Source: DATAEG01 sp963703085 (GTDB lineage: Bacteria > Actinomycetota > Actinomycetes > Mycobacteriales > Jatrophihabitantaceae). From it: 64,000 nt of DNA. The notes under the pieces are model-generated. The model saw only the letters and a list, made by a program, of their open reading frames with translations. It made no database searches and was not told where the DNA came from. Positions 61,358 through 64,000 of this stretch are shown in pieces. How positions within the stretch are numbered: the stretch's first letter is position 1; the number at the start of each line of letters is the position of its first letter. A program made the position numbers and the translations under genes. Location of the stretch: assembly GCA_963703085.1 (NCBI GenBank), contig OY969789.1:2542001-2606000 (forward strand), given 5' to 3'.

Positions 61358-62053
61358 ATGCCGCAGGTGTTGCTCGTCGAGGACGACGCCGCGATCCGCA
61401 CTGCGCTGACCCGATCCCTGCGTGAGCAGGGTTACGCAGTCAGCAGTGTCGACAAGGGCATGGATGCGCTCACCGCGGCAGTGGCAGGCAAGCCGGATGT
61501 CGTGCTCCTCGATCTGGGCCTGCCCGACCTCGACGGCGCCGACGTGCTGTCCATGCTGCGGGCCGTCAGCGACGTCCCGCTCATCATCGCCACGGCGCGC
61601 GACGACGAGGCAGAGGTGATCAGGTTGCTCGACCTGGGCGCCGATGACTACGTCATCAAGCCGTTCACCGCCGCGCAGATCAGCGCCCGGATCCGCGCTG
61701 TGCTGCGCCGCACAGGGCGCACCGAAGAGGATCCGGTCATCCAGGTCGGTGGCCTGCGCATCGATACCCGCAGCAGAGAGGTCACCGTCGACGGCGTAGA
61801 AGTCGAGCTCGCCCGCAAGGAGTTCGAGCTGCTGGTCGCGCTGGCCCGACGCAGCGGCGAAGTCGTCACCAAGCGTGATCTGCTCGCCGAGGTATGGCAG
61901 CTGGCCTGGGGTGGCTCGGATCGCACCGTGGACGTGCACCTTTCCTGGCTGCGCCGCAAGCTCGGTGAGACCGCGCAGCACCCGCGCTTCTTGTACAGCG
62001 TGCGCGGCGTCGGCATCAAGCTGGCGGCGCCGTCGACAGCGACGGGTGACTGA
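61358..62053 (+). CDS. OmpR/PhoB-family response regulator
   Basis: A 231-residue two-component regulator. The receiver domain (1–115) has the acidic pair in VLLVEDDAAIR, the phosphorylated aspartate in DVVLLDLGLPD (about residue 51), the threonine in LIIATARDDE and the lysine in DDYVIKPFTA. The DNA-binding winged helix (~130–225) has LARKEFELLVALARRSGEVV and TVDVHLSWLRRKLGE with the wing FLYSVRGVGIKL. I chose the ATG at 61358 rather than the earlier frame start. The kinase gene begins two bases after its stop. Confidence 0.94.
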   Translation: MPQVLLVEDDAAIRTALTRSLREQGYAVSSVDKGMDALTAAVAGKPDVVLLDLGLPDLDGADVLSMLRAVSDVPLIIATARDDEAEVIRLLDLGADDYVIKPFTAAQISARIRAVLRRTGRTEEDPVIQVGGLRIDTRSREVTVDGVEVELARKEFELLVALARRSGEVVTKRDLLAEVWQLAWGGSDRTVDVHLSWLRRKLGETAQHPRFLYSVRGVGIKLAAPSTATGD

Positions 62054-62055
62054 CC

Positions 62056-63424
62056 GTGCGCCGCCGCATCCTGCTGCTGGTCGCCGGCATGACGACTCTC
62101 GTCGTGCTCGCCTTCGCCATCCCGCTGGCGTTGCTGATCCCGTCGGTGGTGGTGCGCAACGAAGAGAGCAACGTCGTGGACCAGGCGAATCGGGCCGCGT
62201 CCTACCTGCGCGGGGTCCAGACGTTGACGAGTAACACGGTCAAGAGCGTGGTCGACGCCCAGAAGAAGGACGCCGACCACCGCACCTGGATTGCCAGTTC
62301 TACCGGGACGGTGGTGGGAACGCCACCGCCCGGCACGGGTGACGTGGGGGTCATCCCCGCCGGGCGGTTCCCCCGCGACGGAGGCGCGCTGGGCGATGGC
62401 GACGGCCCCGGTGGGCCCGGGGCCCAATTGCGCAATGGGTATAACGGGCGGCTCGCCACCGCGGTGGTTACCGACCCGAGCGGGCAAGCGACGTATCAGG
62501 TCAACGTCTGGATCTCGAACAGGGCATTGCACGACGGCGAGTACGGCTGGTGGGTACTGCTGGTGGCCGGCAGCGTCCTGCTCCTCGTCATCGGAGTGGC
62601 CGGCGGCGAGCTGGTCACTCGGCGGATCGTCCGTCCGCTGGAACGCAGCGCGCAGACGGCACACCGAATCAGCCGCGGCGACGTCACGGCGCGGGCGCCG
62701 ACCTCTGGGCCTCGCGAAGTCGCCGACATGGGCAACGCCCTGAACCAGTTGGCCGACCGGATCGACGAACTCATGCTCGAGGAGCGCGAGACGGTCGCCA
62801 ACTTGAGCCATCGCATGCGTACCCCGCTCACCGCGCTGCGGTTGGACGCAGAGGCGCTGCACGACCCGCAGGATGCCGAGCGCATCGGCGGACACGTGTC
62901 AGCGCTGGAGCGCACATTGACCGGCGTCGATCCGCGCTGCGCGCCGACCGCAGCGGGAAGGCCGGATTCCGGCGACCGATGCTTCCGCGGTGGTCGCTGA
63001 ACGGGTGGCCTTCTGGTCGGCCCTGACCGAGGAACAGGACCGCCGGGTGACGGTCACCGCGCCGTCGGAACCGGTCTTCGTGCGCTGCTCCGCCGAGGAT
63101 CTCGGCGCGGCCGTGGACGCGCTCATGGAGAACGTGGTGGCGCACACTCCTGAGGGCGCTCCCTTCTCCGTGCTGCTGCGCGCAACGGACGACGGCGCGC
63201 TGCTGGAAGTGGCCGACAGCGGGCCAGGGCTGCCCGACGGGGTGGGGGAGCGAGGCCGAAGCGACCGCGGCTCCAGTGGTCTCGGACTGGACATCGCGCG
63301 ACGCTGCGCGGAGGCCAGTGGCGGATCGATGGCGACCGGCCGCTCGCCGAGCGGCGGTGCCCTCGTCGCATTGCATCTGGGCTCGGCGGGAGCTCCCGCA
63401 CAGCAGCCTGCCAGCGAGGCTTGA
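62056..63424 (+). pseudogene. Sensor histidine kinase, one frameshift between DHp and ATPase domains
   Basis: Partner of the response regulator. From the GTG at 62056: first transmembrane helix (~5–33), a small extracytoplasmic sensor (~34–155), second helix (WWVLLVAGSVLLLVIGVAGG), HAMP region (TRRIVRPLERSAQTAHRISR) and the phospho-acceptor block NLSHRMRTPLTALRL with the histidine. Near 62928 the frame jumps by one: TLTGV is followed in the original frame by DPRCAPTAAG and a stop at 63000, but one base later by IRAARRPQREGRIPATDASA and the whole ATPase domain to 63424 (N box MENVVAHTPEG, G1 ADSGPGLPDG, G2 GSSGLGLDIARRC). Deleting one base gives a normal kinase of about 455 residues. Confidence 0.85.
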
Positions 63425-63481
63425 CGTGGCCTTGACGGTGCGGTGAGACCGGGCTAACCCGCCCGGACGCATCGTCATCGC

Positions 63482-64000
63482 ATGATGACGAACGACCGCG
63501 CAGTTCTCCCAGCGGCGTCCAAGTCCGCGCTGGTCCGTCCCGAGCACGAACCCGACGGCACCGGCGTCCAGGCAGACCGCAGCGTCCTGTTGGGTGCCGG
63601 TTCCGCCGGTTACGACATCGAGATCGTGGTCCCGGTCTTCAACGAGCAGACCGACCTGGCCGCGTGCATCCACCGCCTGCGCAGCTACCTCGATGCGCAG
63701 CTGCCGGTCAGCACATCGATCACCGTCGCAGACAACGCGAGCACGGACGAGACCTGGCCCATCGCCGGTGATCTCGCCGCGACGCTGCCCGGGGTTCGCG
63801 CGGTGCACTTCGAGGCCAAGGGACGCGGCGGCGCGCTGCGATCGGTCTGGTTGGCCAGCCAGGCCCGCGTCGTCGCGTACATGGACGTGGACCTCTCCAC
63901 CGACCTGGCGGCGTTGCTGCCCCTGGTGGCGCCGCTGCTCTCCGGACACAGTGACGTCTCGATCGGCAGCCGGCTGTCTCGCTCGTCCCGGGTGGTGCGC
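63482..64000 (+). CDS. Family 2 glycosyltransferase (DPM1-like), N-terminal part (runs off the right edge)
   Basis: Open frame from the ATG at 63482 to the window end, 173 residues so far (MMTNDRAVLPAASKSALVRP...). After a 45-residue variable lead it shows IEIVVPVFNEQTDLAACIHRL, TVADNASTDETW, FEAKGRGGALRSVW and the metal-binding VAYMDVDLSTDLAALLPLV, then GHSDVSIGSRL. These are hallmarks of polyprenyl-phosphate glycosyltransferases such as dolichol-phosphate mannose synthase. A C-terminal membrane or GtrA-like domain, if any, lies outside. It follows the two-component system by 57 bases and may be controlled by it. The ATG at 63485 is an equal start. Confidence 0.85.
   Translation, partial: MMTNDRAVLPAASKSALVRPEHEPDGTGVQADRSVLLGAGSAGYDIEIVVPVFNEQTDLAACIHRLRSYLDAQLPVSTSITVADNASTDETWPIAGDLAATLPGVRAVHFEAKGRGGALRSVWLASQARVVAYMDVDLSTDLAALLPLVAPLLSGHSDVSIGSRLSRSSRVVR

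Noticed and set aside
1..64000. CRISPR array, prophage or insertion sequence
   Set aside because: No regularly spaced direct repeats, no integrase, transposase or phage structural genes were found on either strand.

Overview
The window is high-GC DNA with many GTG starts and close or overlapping genes. The gene neighbourhoods are those of an actinobacterium: mfd – SurA-like lipoprotein – mazG – eno – ftsB/divIC – DUF501 – ppx, and further on thiolase – SGNH hydrolase – cbs – metB. A DasR-type (dre) operator before an N-acetylglucosamine operon, an SigE-family sigma factor and GNAT-first acetyltransferase architecture agree with this. The species cannot be named from the sequence.

Layout. (1) 1–947: 5' part of ppc on the minus strand. 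(2) 1.2–26.1 kb: a surface polysaccharide locus. It holds an initiating phosphoglycosyltransferase, an oxidoreductase plus an unassigned partner, two very large secreted beta-propeller/lectin-like proteins (one with a fibrinogen-like domain), two GH16 endoglycanases, a GT2 transferase, a Wzy-like polymerase/ligase, a split PssD/PssE transferase, a Wzz-like copolymerase with a degenerate kinase domain, a Wzx-like flippase, a CDP-alcohol phosphotransferase, GalE and a TagD-like cytidylyltransferase. Together these could start, build, export, polymerise, size, trim and perhaps phospho-decorate an exopolysaccharide. (3) 26.2–35.5 kb: housekeeping block from mfd to ppx, with a 21-bp palindrome and a tandem 14-bp repeat array in its one large gap, and an enolase with a long acidic tail. 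(4) 35.5–43.8 kb: dre-controlled ROK kinase and nagA, DUF4235, a family-5-like uracil-DNA glycosylase, NDH-2, an unusual UAA-anticodon tRNA, an NlpC/P60 hydrolase, a Bax-inhibitor-1-like protein and a DUF559 protein. (5) 43.8–48.0 kb: a 1389-residue secreted S53-type protease with Kelch-like repeats. (6) 48.4–59.6 kb: orphan winged-helix regulator, thiolase, SGNH hydrolase, broken HNH/DUF222 gene, then cbs–acuC–acetyltransferase/acyl-CoA synthetase–metB, which joins transsulfuration with a likely reversible protein-acetylation pair. (7) 59.6–64 kb: broken beta-propeller gene beside a sigma factor, a two-component system whose kinase is frameshifted, and the start of a GT2 gene.

Five genes have broken reading frames (ROK kinase, NlpC hydrolase, HNH/DUF222, propeller, histidine kinase). 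Three of these need just one extra base to explain them and keep all their motifs, so consensus errors are a real possibility; the other two are broken repeatedly and look like decay.
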